A stretch of DNA of 64,000 nt from UBA11051 sp964390495 (GCA_964390495.1 CAYMIN010000007.1:62001-126000); one strand, 5' to 3'. Shown: positions 36,584 through 44,843, counted from the first letter of the stretch. The notes: generated by a model not told the origin, from the letters alone. Numbers and translations are program-made.

Positions 36584-37198
36584 ATGAGGCGCAGTAGCGG
36601 ATTTACGTTGATTGAGCTGTTGGTGGTGATCGCGATCATCGCGATCCTGGCGGCGATTCTCTTTCCGGTGTTCGCCCGGGCCCGGGAAAAGGCGCGGCAG
36701 ACAAGCTGCCTGAACAACCAGAAGGAGATCGCGCTGGCATGGCACATGTACGTGCAGGACTATGACGAGGCGCTGCCGGATTACTACCTCAGGTGGTATC
36801 TGCCGAGCGGCCTTTGGGCGCGGGCCCTCGATGGGCTGATACCATACATCATGAACGATGAAGTGCGGTACTGCCCCAGTGATAACTACCGTGGCCGGTA
36901 TCACATGAACTACGCCTACAACGGCTACTACCTGGGTGCGCCGTTCTTACAGGCTGGTGGTGCCGGGAAACTGGGCGAAATCACGCATCCTGCCCAGACT
37001 TTCTGCTTCGGCGAGAGCCTCAACGGCTATGATTTCTTGTACATGCCAAGCCAGACGACACTACACAATAGATGCACGTTCGATCGCCATAACCTAGGCT
37101 GCAACTACAGCTTCTGCGACGGGCACGCCAAATGGCTGTCGAAGACGGACGTGTTCCGCTCGGATTCTGTGGCTGTCTATTACCAGGCGATACGATAG
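36584..37198 (+). CDS. DUF1559-type pseudopilin, tandem copy 2
   Basis: 204 residues with the same leader as copy 1 (GFTLIELLVVIAIIAILAAI and LFPVFARAREKARQTSC) but a different globular part; the H-X9-DG-like end is DRHNLGCNYSFCDGHAKWLS. AGGAGG is upstream of the ATG. Because the leader and regulatory block are copied while the rest diverged, the pair looks like a duplication with changed cargo domains. Confidence 0.85.
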   Translation: MRRSSGFTLIELLVVIAIIAILAAILFPVFARAREKARQTSCLNNQKEIALAWHMYVQDYDEALPDYYLRWYLPSGLWARALDGLIPYIMNDEVRYCPSDNYRGRYHMNYAYNGYYLGAPFLQAGGAGKLGEITHPAQTFCFGESLNGYDFLYMPSQTTLHNRCTFDRHNLGCNYSFCDGHAKWLSKTDVFRSDSVAVYYQAIR

Positions 37199-37224
37199 GC
37201 TAGAAGCCATTTCAGAATCCGGAT

Positions 37225-37260
37225 CGGGGGACAGTCCCTGAAAAGACAGTGCCCCTCACA
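37225..37260. repeat. Dispersed GGGGACAGTCCC palindrome
   Basis: GGGGACAGTCCC at 37227-37238, followed by TGAAAAGACAGTGCCCC. A closely related 13-base palindrome is at 63629-63641, and both are preceded by a TAGGCTAGAAG motif. Confidence 0.7.
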
Positions 37261-37381
37261 TAAAGCATTGCCAGGCTGGAAAGCCTGGCCCACGCGAATA
37301 TCTTGTGACGAGGGCGCTCCTGTAGCTGGCCCGTGGCGGATGAGTCGCCACGCTCTAGAACGGGGCGGAGGTGACAGCAGG

Positions 37382-38368
37382 CTACTGATTTATTACCTCG
37401 GCTAGGGCGACGCGGCGGCCCTCTTGTTGCGCCAGGCGGCCGGCCTCCGCGATCGCGATGTTCTCCAGCATCTCCTCACGATCCGCCTGCGGCTGCCCCG
37501 TCGCCACCATCTGCTTGATCGCCTCAAGGATCAACGCCGAGCCGAAGGGGAACTCGAAATCGCCGATCTGGCCGGAATGAATCGCGCCCGCTCCGCCAAA
37601 AGCACTGACATAAAATGAACAGTGATAGGTGTCGCCGGAATCGCAGTTGAGCATCACCCCGTTGCTGGGCCGGTCGGGTTTGCCCCCGTAGTCGAGATAG
37701 ACATAGGAAAGCTCGTTCGGCCCCATCGCCTCAACCGCCTCAACCCCGGCACCGAAAACGGCCTGAGCCAGGCTGATGGCGTGGATATGGCCGGCCATGC
37801 TGGTGCCGCCGCCCTTGATCGAGCCGTAGCCGACCGGGGCGATCTCCTGCAGACGGTCGCGGAAATAGCCCGCATGCGGCACCATCCGCAGCATCGAAAG
37901 CGACATCACCGGAGTGTTGTGCTTTTCGCCGAGGTCGAGTATGGCCCGGGCGTCGGCGAGGCTGTAGGCCAGCGGCTTATCCACGAAAGTCGGCACGCCC
38001 CGCTCCAGCCCCGGGGTGGCTAGCTCGAGATGGGTCGAGCCGTCGCCATTGCACTCCGGAATGAAGACCAGGTCCACATCCTCGGAGCACTGCTCGGGGG
38101 TATCGCAGACCTCCACATCCTCATCAAAGCAGGCGGCCAGCACCTCGGCGTCGCGGCGCTCGACGGCCCAGGCCTTGACCAGTTGAAAGCCGCCGACAAA
38201 GGGCGTAGTCATGACCTCGGGGTCGTTATACCAGACGTAATGGTAAAAAAGCGCCCCGTAGCCGCGCCCGTGGGTGCGCACCGCGATCGGGTCGTACTCG
38301 AACATCTGCGCGCCGTAGTAGAGGGCGTGCAGATCGCCGCCGATCATCCCCACACGGATCTTGTCCAT
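37382..38368 (-). CDS. Gfo/Idh/MocA-family oxidoreductase
   Basis: 328 residues with an N-terminal Rossmann motif IRVGMIGGDLHALYYGAQM and the EKP-like segment FVDKPLAYSLADARAI used by this family for cofactor and catalysis. The remainder is the C-terminal open beta-sheet substrate domain. The ATG at 38368 follows GGGAGG by nine bases; a longer frame to 38494 has no family match. These enzymes oxidise or reduce sugars and inositols with NAD(P). The second one, downstream at 38724, is about as similar as close paralogs and lies in the same orientation. Confidence 0.83.
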   Translation of the reverse strand: MDKIRVGMIGGDLHALYYGAQMFEYDPIAVRTHGRGYGALFYHYVWYNDPEVMTTPFVGGFQLVKAWAVERRDAEVLAACFDEDVEVCDTPEQCSEDVDLVFIPECNGDGSTHLELATPGLERGVPTFVDKPLAYSLADARAILDLGEKHNTPVMSLSMLRMVPHAGYFRDRLQEIAPVGYGSIKGGGTSMAGHIHAISLAQAVFGAGVEAVEAMGPNELSYVYLDYGGKPDRPSNGVMLNCDSGDTYHCSFYVSAFGGAGAIHSGQIGDFEFPFGSALILEAIKQMVATGQPQADREEMLENIAIAEAGRLAQQEGRRVALAEVINQ

Positions 38369-38723
38369 CCGGTATCGCCTCCCTAATAATGGCCCTGGCC
38401 GCGCAACAAAACTCGCGGGCCGGACAGCCCGTGCCACGCCTTCGTTCCGTCGGAGGACAGGCTTCCCAGCCTGTCCACCCTTCTCGACAGGCAAGGATGC
38501 CTATCGTCCTGGACAGTATTGTGTTTTGGGAACTGGTGTGCGTTGTCGTTGGCCGTTGGGGTGTGCGAAAGTCGCCAGAATAGCGTTGTGCGCGGGCTGG
38601 CCTCCCATCGGCCGACTACGTCGCCCGATGCTCGACACGGCCCCTCCCAATGACACCGGGCTGGAAAGTCCACCCCACGGCAGAAGCAAGCAAAGCCTAT
38701 CCGACGCTCATCAATCGTGTGGG
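38369..38723. other. Intergenic region with repeats
   Basis: 355 bases between the two oxidoreductase genes. It holds a CGGGCCGGACAGCCCGTGCC motif, a double GACAGGC-type palindrome (38455-38510: GGACAGGCTTCCCAGCCTGTCC then CGACAGGCAAGGATGCC), and a GGGCTGGAAAGTCCACCCC motif at about 38653. No promoter for the 38368 gene is obvious. Confidence 0.5.
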
Positions 38724-39788
38724 CTAGTCGTTCTTCGCCTTGCCGCGCAGCACGTCGCTGATGCGTACCGGCCGGCCGGTCTTCTGGGCGATCTGCCCGG
38801 CCTCCACAATCGCGATGTGCAGGATGATGTCATCATAGTCGCGCGGCGGGACGCCGGTCAGAATCATCTTCTTGAAGTTCTGCAGGATCCTCTGCCCGCC
38901 ATAGATGAACTCAAAATCGCCGATGGGCCGCGAACAGACTGCGCCCTGAGCGCTGTAGCCGGCAGCATAGAAGTTGCAGCGCTCCGGAAAATGCTCGATC
39001 GAGGTGTTGAGAATCATCACCTCTTTGCCGGAGCGCATGTGCAGGTGGAGATACTCCAGCGGCAGCGTCCCCATCGCCTCGACATGCTCGACATCGCTGC
39101 CGAACAGATTCAGCGCCAGGGCGACACCGTGGATAATGTAGGCCAGACGGTCTTCGAGGCCGCCGAGTTGATCGCGGTCGCCGAGGTTCTCCTGGGAAAA
39201 GGCGCCGCCGACACCCTTGATTACGCCCACCGTAGCATCGCCGATCTCAGCGAAGCGGCGCTTGAACAGATCGGCGGCAGGCACCACCGACAGGATCGAA
39301 CTGTTATAGATCGGCGTCTGATAGCGCCGCGCCAAGCGGACGATGGCCTTGGCATCGCCTAGGGTGAGGGCGAAAGGCTTATCCACAAAGGTGGGGATGC
39401 CGGCTTTCAGAAAGGGCGTAGCCAGCTCCAGATGGTCCCCGCCGCCGCCGTCACAGTCGGACAGGAAAATCGCATCGGTGCCCTTGGTCATCGCCGCGAC
39501 GGTGTCGCAGACCCGGGGCTTGCCGGAAAAGGTCTCGGAGAACTGCTCGGCCCGCTCGCGCTCGTGGTCATAACACGCCACGATCTCAAAGCCCGGCACC
39601 TTCGGCAGCTTCTCCAGGTCCAGCGGGTCGTAGATATTCTGGTAATAATGCTCGACGATATAGTCGTACTCGCCGAGCTTCTCCGGGACGATGTCCCGAT
39701 AGCCCATCTGCGCGCCGAAATAATAGGCATGGGTGTCACACCGGATAATCCCGACGCGAATCTGCTTGCGCTTGCGCTTTTTCGCCAT
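38724..39788 (-). CDS. Gfo/Idh/MocA-family oxidoreductase (paralog)
   Basis: 354 residues; KQIRVGIIRCDTHAYYFGAQMG at the N-terminus (the Rossmann motif lacks the usual glycines in part), FVDKPFALTLGDAKAIV for the EKP segment, and a C-terminal sheet domain. The basic start (MAKKRKRKQIRVG) is unusual. AAGGAGG is eight bases before the ATG at 39788. Same family as the gene at 37382; together with the lyxose isomerase and D-sugar genes further on they suggest a carbohydrate pathway, but the substrates are unknown. Confidence 0.82.
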   Translation of the reverse strand: MAKKRKRKQIRVGIIRCDTHAYYFGAQMGYRDIVPEKLGEYDYIVEHYYQNIYDPLDLEKLPKVPGFEIVACYDHERERAEQFSETFSGKPRVCDTVAAMTKGTDAIFLSDCDGGGGDHLELATPFLKAGIPTFVDKPFALTLGDAKAIVRLARRYQTPIYNSSILSVVPAADLFKRRFAEIGDATVGVIKGVGGAFSQENLGDRDQLGGLEDRLAYIIHGVALALNLFGSDVEHVEAMGTLPLEYLHLHMRSGKEVMILNTSIEHFPERCNFYAAGYSAQGAVCSRPIGDFEFIYGGQRILQNFKKMILTGVPPRDYDDIILHIAIVEAGQIAQKTGRPVRISDVLRGKAKND

Positions 39789-39962
39789 GGATCGGTCCTC
39801 CTTACGGCACTGTAAACGGCTTGGGGGAAACCACTTCTCACGGCAAACAGCTTGGGTAAACCACTTTTTGGAAAAAGTGTTTCCCCTCACCCACTTGACC
39901 CACTCCTGTGGGGTGGGTCAAGTGGGTACCCGCCATCCACAAGAACTTTGGGTAATCACTCA

Positions 39963-40019
39963 CCTACCCCCCCCCCTGATTCCCCCTTCCCTACCAGGGA
40001 AGGGGGCTAGGGGGTTAGG
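39963..40019. repeat. Dispersed palindromic repeat, family A (copy 2)
   Basis: CCTACCCCC, TGATTCCCCCTTCCCT - ACC - AGGGAAGGGGGCTAGGGGGTTAGG. Strong hairpin with core AAGGGAA/TTCCCTT, near-identical to copies 3 and 4. It is 15 bases from the ferritin-like stop codon, so it may serve as a shared transcription stop. Confidence 0.8.
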
Positions 40020-40034
40020 GCAAGTCAGTACGGG

Positions 40035-40343
40035 CTAGACGCCTTCGCCTAGCTCTTCAGCCATCTCGTCAACCTCCGAGGCGCCGTCAGCCATCAACTC
40101 CTCTTCGTCGTCAAGCAGGATGTTGAGCAGCCGCTGGAACTCGCCGGCATGCTCGCGCTCCTCATCGGCGATGTCGAGCAGCACCGCCTTGGCTAACTCA
40201 TTGTCGGTGGCATCGGCATGGGCCTGGTAGAGGTTGATGGCCTCCTGTTCCGCGGCCAGATTCAGCCGCAGAGCGCGAATCAGCTCGGTGGGCGTCATCT
40301 TGCGCTCGACATTACCACTGAAAGGGTCTGCAAAATCGGGCAT
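40035..40343 (-). CDS. Small ferritin-like protein (EncFtn/rubrerythrin type)
   Basis: 102 residues, mostly one long antiparallel helix pair: LAAEQEAINLYQAHADAT and LLDIADEEREHAGEFQRLL, with an E-x-x-H pair (EEREH) and an upstream Glu typical of di-iron binding. Size and layout are like encapsulated ferritins or a short rubrerythrin domain; these store iron or remove peroxide. No encapsulin gene is seen in this window. A textbook AAAGGAGGTAAG precedes the ATG at 40343. The C-terminal tail is strongly acidic (EEELMADGASEVDEMAEEL). Confidence 0.7.
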   Translation of the reverse strand: MPDFADPFSGNVERKMTPTELIRALRLNLAAEQEAINLYQAHADATDNELAKAVLLDIADEEREHAGEFQRLLNILLDDEEELMADGASEVDEMAEELGEGV

Positions 40344-40384
40344 CTTCTTACCTCCTTTAGAGTAAGGACTGCACGGCTCCGCTA

Positions 40385-41050
40385 TCAGTCATCGCACCAC
40401 GCCAGGGCACGGCAGGGCGCGGCGTTGGCGTTGCTGAGTTTGGTCGGCGCGGCGCAGAAAGTCACTACCTCGCTGGGCAGCTCGGCCAGGCCCCTCAGCG
40501 GACATAGGATCATGCCGCCGGTGCGGAAGAAAGCCCGGATGAAAGGCATCGAGGTGTCCTCCGGATGGTCGAAGGAGAGCATGTCGCCGCCCAAGATCGC
40601 CGGCTCCCGCTCTAGCAGCCACTGCTGCAGCTCGGGCGAGAAATAGGGGCTGGAATAGTAATAATCCTCGGCATGGACATGCTCGTCCCAGCCGCAGTGT
40701 AGGAGGATGGCATCGGCCCCCTTCTCGAACTCAGCCAAGGCCTGCTCGGGCGCGGGGATTACCTGGCCGTCGCGAACCAGGTGCACCACAAAGGCACGGG
40801 TCAGGAAGCGTTCGGGCGGCATCTGGTCGAGCGTGGGCGCATCTGGATAAACATGCGCGGCGGTCTCCAGGTAAGTGGTGCCATTCAGCACCATCAGGCT
40901 GAGAGTGTGGGAGACCCAGCCATCCTCAGCTAGCGAGCCGACCTCGCGTATCTTCACTGGCGGCGAATCGGGCTCGCGATACCAGTCCACCCCGTCGCGG
41001 ACCGGCACGCTGAGGTCGTAGATGCGTTGTGGTCGCCCCGCTGTAACCAT
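40385..41050 (-). CDS. Cyclase-family protein (kynurenine formamidase-like)
   Basis: 221 residues of the swivelling-fold cyclase family (RIYDLSVPVRDGVDWYREP, ILLHCGWDEH, AILGGDMLSFDHPED). The usual zinc motif HxGTHxDAPxH is changed to NGTTYLETAAHVYPDAP: the first His and the Asp are replaced while the last His stays. Such proteins hydrolyse N-formylkynurenine or related cyclic amides. Activity is therefore doubtful or modified. A structured RNA candidate lies upstream at 41163-41258. The ATG at 41050 has only a weak ribosome site. Confidence 0.72.
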   Translation of the reverse strand: MVTAGRPQRIYDLSVPVRDGVDWYREPDSPPVKIREVGSLAEDGWVSHTLSLMVLNGTTYLETAAHVYPDAPTLDQMPPERFLTRAFVVHLVRDGQVIPAPEQALAEFEKGADAILLHCGWDEHVHAEDYYYSSPYFSPELQQWLLEREPAILGGDMLSFDHPEDTSMPFIRAFFRTGGMILCPLRGLAELPSEVVTFCAAPTKLSNANAAPCRALAWCDD

Positions 41051-41136
41051 CTGCGCTCAACACAGGATTCGCCGCAAGCGGGGATATTACCTGCCCGGGG
41101 GAACTCGGAACAGTCACCTGGTCCCAACACGCAGCA

Positions 41137-41158
41137 AGCCCCGCCTGGCGGCGGGGCT
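41137..41158. terminator. Hairpin between RNA candidate and cyclase gene
   Basis: AGCCCCGC - CTGGCG - GCGGGGCT is a perfect 8-bp stem. It directly follows, on the minus strand, the structured RNA candidate at 41163-41258 and could be its expression platform. No T-run follows on the minus strand. Confidence 0.4.
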
Positions 41159-41162
41159 ATGT

Positions 41163-41258
41163 TTTTGGGCGGGCGCTCTGCTGCTTGAGCTATGCTCGAC
41201 TACTCACCTATGGCTTTCACCAAGACCCGGATTTGCACCGGAAACCTTCCGCCCAAAA
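41163..41258 (-). ncRNA. Structured RNA candidate with cobalamin-riboswitch-like core
   Basis: A perfect 10-bp closing stem, TTTTGGGCGG with CCGCCCAAAA, encloses several small hairpins on the minus strand: CCGG-TGCAAAT-CCGG, GGT-GAAA-GCC (GNRA loop) and GAGC-ATA-GCTC. The piece CCGGTGCAAATCCGG resembles the central P4/P5 segment of cobalamin riboswitches, but the consensus GGGAA and GCCACTG elements are weak. It could instead be an unrelated structured leader. Next gene downstream is the cyclase at 40385-41050. Confidence 0.35.
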
Positions 41259-41322
41259 CCGCTGGTAACTGCATCTTACCCCATTGTCTCTGGCGGCAAA
41301 CATCTTTTTTTCCAGCTACTCA

Positions 41323-41378
41323 CCTAACCCCCTTTTGATTCCCCCTTCCCTACCAGGGAAGGGGGCTAGGGGGTTAGG
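41323..41378. repeat. Dispersed palindromic repeat, family A (copy 3)
   Basis: CCTAACCCCC, TTTTGATTCCCCCTTCCC - TACC - AGGGAAGGGGGC then TAGGGGGTTAGG. Same hairpin as copies 2 and 4. It sits between the structured RNA and the stop of the next pseudopilin gene. Confidence 0.85.
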
Positions 41379-41411
41379 CCGACCCACAACGTGAGTACCT
41401 ACAAATACATA

Positions 41412-42092
41412 CTAGCTACTTCCGTCCGTAGCCCACAGCACTCCCGTCGGCGCCCATGACGGCACCGTGCTGACGTCCACATGGTCGGCATTCATCTGGA
41501 TGCTGTACCACTTGGCGTGGCCGTCACAGAAGGCGATATTGGCTCCCCCGTTGTGCCGGTCCGGGATGAAGCGGCTGCAATGCATCGTCTTCTGTAGTAT
41601 ATACGAGTTGTTGCTGGAATAGTGGGTCGGGTGTCTGCTCGAATCGGCAATCATGAGCGTCTCAGCAGGCTTGACGATGGTAGCAAGTTTCACGCCCTGG
41701 TAGATCGCGCCGGTGCGAGTGTTGGTTCCCCAGTAGCCGAGGCTCATGTTCCAGCCGTAGCTGGCCCACACCGGGTCGCTGGGGCAATAGAAAACCTGCT
41801 TGTTCATGACGTAGGGATAGATCATGTTCGGCCAGCAGTGGGTTGTATAGGTGCCGCCCGAGAACGGCCGGGGCACCGCCACCGAATATGTAATGTCGGC
41901 GAACGGAAACGTGTCGTCGTAGTCCTGCAGGTACTGCATCGTGGCCAGGCCCATCTGCTTGCAGTTGCTCAGGCAACTAGCCGCACGGGCCTTCTCGCGG
42001 GCGCGGGCGAATACCGGAAACAGTATCGCCGCCAGGATCGCGATAATCGCGATTACTACCAACAGCTCGATGAGTGTGAATCCCCTTTTCAT
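41412..42092 (-). CDS. DUF1559-type pseudopilin, minus-strand copy 1
   Basis: 226 residues from the ATG at 42092; a GTG one codon earlier is less likely given AGGAGG spacing. Leader GFTLIELLVVIAIIAILAAI and LFPVFARAREKARAASC, then a globular part ending with the H-X9-DG box (DRHNGGANIAFCDGHAKWYS). It shares a virtually identical promoter and leader with its neighbour at 42270-42971, so this pair also arose by duplication. The globular part resembles the 35790 pseudopilin more than its neighbour. Confidence 0.85.
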   Translation of the reverse strand: MKRGFTLIELLVVIAIIAILAAILFPVFARAREKARAASCLSNCKQMGLATMQYLQDYDDTFPFADITYSVAVPRPFSGGTYTTHCWPNMIYPYVMNKQVFYCPSDPVWASYGWNMSLGYWGTNTRTGAIYQGVKLATIVKPAETLMIADSSRHPTHYSSNNSYILQKTMHCSRFIPDRHNGGANIAFCDGHAKWYSIQMNADHVDVSTVPSWAPTGVLWATDGSS

Positions 42093-42129
42093 CACAACAC
42101 CTCCTCAGAATTGAGTCTACCATCTAGCA

Positions 42130-42158
42130 ATGCTATGCCTTTCGCCCACCACTGTCAA
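42130..42158 (-). promoter_or_regulatory. Promoter of minus-strand pseudopilin 1
   Basis: Minus strand TTGACA, 17 bases, TAGCAT, about 38 bases before the start codon. The same boxes and spacing occur at 43009-43037. Confidence 0.7.
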
Positions 42159-42269
42159 GGGCTTGGCGCCGGGCCACCACAACACCCCCCTGGCCAGCAG
42201 GGCCATCGGAAGTATGTCACCCGCAGTATCTGGCAACTCCTGGAGCTCAGGCCAAGCGCCTCAATACCC

Positions 42270-42971
42270 CTAGTACTTCGGGTACCCGTCGGCGTACCAG
42301 CAGATGTCGGTGATCGCCATGGTGATGGGGACCGAGCCCTGACAGGCCGGGTTGGGATCAACGTGCACCTGATGCCACTTGGCGTGCCCGTCGGCAAATC
42401 CCATGTTGGCGCCACCGTTATGCCTAGCCGGGATAAAGTGGGCGTGGTGGGGATAACCGCCGCCATCTATTCTCCAGATGTAACAGGAGTAGCATTCGGG
42501 GTTACAGTCAGCGTCGGCAAGCAATAGCGTCTCCGCCGGATAGTTGATGATCGCCAGCTTGGTCCCCTGATACTGGGGCCCAAATCTGTCCGAGGCATTG
42601 TAGTAGCCCAGATACCTGTTAAACCCATACGCCAGCCCGTAAGGGGCATCCGCTCGGCTTGGACAGCAGAATACCTGTCTGTTTTTCACGTAGGGGAAGA
42701 CTAGGTCCGGCCAGAGATGGAAGGTGGAGCTGCTGCCAAAAAAGGGGCGTGGATACTCTGCCGCCTGTATCATCTCTGACAGCGGCAGCTTCTCATCATA
42801 GTCCTGGCCGTACATCAGTACTCCCAGAGACAACTCCTTGACGTTGTTGAGGCAACTTGACTGTCGGGCCTTCTCGCGGGCGCGGGCGAATACCGGAAAC
42901 AGTATCGCCGCCAGGATCGCGATAATCGCGATTACTACCAACAACTCAATGAGTGTAAATCCCCTTTTCAT
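42270..42971 (-). CDS. DUF1559-type pseudopilin, minus-strand copy 2
   Basis: 233 residues from ATG 42971. Leader as in the other copies; the H-X9-DG box reads ARHNGGANMGFADGHAKW. It lies 178 bases upstream of copy 1 on the same strand, and each copy has its own promoter. Function as a type II secretion-like or envelope-associated minor pilin is inferred from the family, not shown. Confidence 0.85.
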   Translation of the reverse strand: MKRGFTLIELLVVIAIIAILAAILFPVFARAREKARQSSCLNNVKELSLGVLMYGQDYDEKLPLSEMIQAAEYPRPFFGSSSTFHLWPDLVFPYVKNRQVFCCPSRADAPYGLAYGFNRYLGYYNASDRFGPQYQGTKLAIINYPAETLLLADADCNPECYSCYIWRIDGGGYPHHAHFIPARHNGGANMGFADGHAKWHQVHVDPNPACQGSVPITMAITDICWYADGYPKY

Positions 42972-43008
42972 CACGACACCTCCTCAGAATTAAGTCTACC
43001 ATCTAGCA

Positions 43009-43037
43009 ATGCTATGCCTTGCGCCCGCCCCTGTCAA
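43009..43037 (-). promoter_or_regulatory. Promoter of minus-strand pseudopilin 2
   Basis: Minus strand TTGACA, 17 bases, TAGCAT. Conservation of this block between the two minus-strand copies exceeds that of the coding parts, which supports function. Confidence 0.7.
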
Positions 43038-43067
43038 GAGCTATTTGTCGGCCCCAGCACAGTGGCG

Positions 43068-44120
43068 CTAATCCACAAACTCCAACTCCGCCCAGACGCC
43101 GAGGTGGTCCGAAAGACCACCATCAAAGACCCCGCAGCGCAGCACCCGCAAGTCCGGCGAGACCCACAGGTAATCAATCCGCCACAGCGGCAGGTGCCTT
43201 CGGTAGGTGTAGCCGAAGCCGCGACCGCGGACGGCGAAGGCATCACTGGCTACCGGCAATAGCGGACGCCACACCGAGGCATGGGGAGGGGTGTTGAAAT
43301 CGCCGGCGATAATAAACGGTCCCGGCTGGTGCTTGGCCCACTGCGCGATAGCGGCGGTCTGATCGCGCCGCAGCTCCACCGTCCGGCGCAGGTACGAGCG
43401 CGGATGACGGGTGAGGCGGTTGCGTCCCGGATACCTATCGCCTACCACCAGATGCACGTCCAGCAGGCTGAGGCGGTGGTCGCCGAGCTGCACGCGGGCC
43501 TGATGAGCCGCTCGCCAGCCATCCGCCAGCAGGACTATGCTGTGGGCTAGCACCGGTTTCGAGAGCGTTTCAGACTCGGGCGGCCGGCGAACAAAGATCC
43601 GCTGCCCCCGAGTGCGCACACACTCGAAGCCCTCAAAGTGTGGCAAAAAGCCTTTGTCAATTGCCTCTTGGGTCAGGACGATATCCGCGCCGATTGCGTC
43701 CACCGCCAGGCGGGCGCGCTCGGCGCTCTGCCAGCCGTTGTGGACATTCCAGCTAGCCACAATGAAGCTGTCCGGGGTCTGCGGGGGTACCGGGCTGCGC
43801 CACTGCCAGCCCATCAAGACGACCACGACGAAAGCCACCAGCAGGGCCGCTATGAAGCTGAGCAACCATTGCCGGCAGACTAGGGCCACTAGGAGAGCCG
43901 CTAGCGCCGGCACCAGCCAGAGGGCCTGCGGGGCATAGGTTAGGAAGGTGCTGGCGCACCACTTCTCACCCGGCCAGTGCTGCAAGACCCGCCCCAGCGG
44001 TGTCACGAGCAAGGCCAACACAGTCACCCAACGAGCCAACACCCGCGGCCTGCTTGCAGGTGCGCTCGGTCGCTGGGGCGGCGCATCGGTCAATTCTCCG
44101 TGACAGTTATCGCTACTCAT
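43068..44120 (-). CDS. Membrane-anchored endonuclease/exonuclease/phosphatase-family protein
   Basis: 350 residues from ATG 44120 (GGAG four bases upstream; an ATG at 44165 is possible). Two or three N-terminal membrane segments (about 25-110) are followed by the EEP domain: FIVASWNVHNG, IVLTQEAID, IIAGDFNTPPHA, IDYLWVSPDLRV and LSDHLGVWAELE, with the metal and catalytic residues in GDFN and SDH. This is the synaptojanin/Mg-dependent nuclease fold. The catalytic domain probably faces the periplasm. Substrate unknown; candidates are phosphodiesters of DNA or lipids. Confidence 0.82.
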   Translation of the reverse strand: MSSDNCHGELTDAPPQRPSAPASRPRVLARWVTVLALLVTPLGRVLQHWPGEKWCASTFLTYAPQALWLVPALAALLVALVCRQWLLSFIAALLVAFVVVVLMGWQWRSPVPPQTPDSFIVASWNVHNGWQSAERARLAVDAIGADIVLTQEAIDKGFLPHFEGFECVRTRGQRIFVRRPPESETLSKPVLAHSIVLLADGWRAAHQARVQLGDHRLSLLDVHLVVGDRYPGRNRLTRHPRSYLRRTVELRRDQTAAIAQWAKHQPGPFIIAGDFNTPPHASVWRPLLPVASDAFAVRGRGFGYTYRRHLPLWRIDYLWVSPDLRVLRCGVFDGGLSDHLGVWAELEFVD

Positions 44121-44181
44121 CCGTCTCCGCACCCTTGATGGGGCACGACTGCCGACCAGGCGCACGACAATGGGGGAGAGC

Positions 44182-44748
44182 TCAGAACAGAGGCCAACAA
44201 CTAGCGCCGATTGAGCGCAGGTAGAAATGCACGTAGTAGAGAGCGCCCAGGCCGCCGCAGAAGATCGGGATGGCGTAGGGGATAGCGGCCTGGGGAGCGG
44301 CGGTCGCTATGTCAATCGGCACGCGATGGACGATCCGCCCGTACAGCGACTGGACCAGGTTGAGGATGCTCTGGCGCAAATAGCCGCGCCATAGGGCGAT
44401 CACAATCGCTATCACCCCGCCGGCCAGGGCCGTGGCGATGATTGCGTAGAGCAGAAACACCGGGCCCTGCAAGGCGCCGAGCGCCGCCAGCAGCTTGCTG
44501 TCACCAGCGCCCAGGATGCGACCCAAAATGCCGCACACAAACCATAGCCCGACACCCAGCGCCAGGCCCAGCACGCTGGCCAGCAGGCCCTCCCACCCGC
44601 CTATCACCGTATTCAGCACGATCCCCAGCAGCGCAGCGGGAGCGGTGACGGCGTTGAGGATCTTGCCCCACCTGACATCGGTATAGACTGCGGCAGCCAT
44701 CACCGCGAGGGTCAGGCCGATTGTGGTCCAGCGCAATATATCCATCAC
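44182..44748 (-). CDS. cpaA: Prepilin peptidase CpaA/TadV (A24 family)
   Basis: 188 residues, about six membrane helices. The catalytic aspartates are in YTDVRWGKILN (D24) and ILGAGDSKLLAAL (D83, the GxGD motif of A24 aspartyl peptidases). It cleaves Flp prepilins after the leader Gly and may methylate the new N-terminus. It lies downstream of the two Flp pilin genes on the same strand, behind the terminator at 44802-44843, and no other prepilin peptidase is visible, so it may also process the pseudopilins. Confidence 0.9.
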   Translation of the reverse strand: MMDILRWTTIGLTLAVMAAAVYTDVRWGKILNAVTAPAALLGIVLNTVIGGWEGLLASVLGLALGVGLWFVCGILGRILGAGDSKLLAALGALQGPVFLLYAIIATALAGGVIAIVIALWRGYLRQSILNLVQSLYGRIVHRVPIDIATAAPQAAIPYAIPIFCGGLGALYYVHFYLRSIGASCWPLF

Positions 44749-44801
44749 CGGCGTTGATTATACCAGGCATAGGGCCGAACGGCAAACCCGGAACAGTGGA
44801 C

Positions 44802-44843
44802 AAAAAAAGAGGCAAGCGGTGCCTGTTGGCACGTCCTTGCCTC
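44802..44843 (-). terminator. Rho-independent terminator of the Flp pilin genes
   Basis: On the minus strand GAGGCAAG pairs with CTTGCCTC, with an inner GTGCC/GGCAC stem, followed by a run of seven Ts (A-run at 44802-44808 on the plus strand). It ends transcription of the pilin genes. Confidence 0.85.

Noticed and set aside
41163..41258. Permuted tRNA
   Set aside because: The minus strand has a T-arm-like TCCGG-TGCAAAT-CCGGG and a D-arm-like TAGCTCAAGCAGCAGAGCG, but the putative acceptor strands (TCTTGGT and TCGAGCA) do not pair and there is no anticodon arm.
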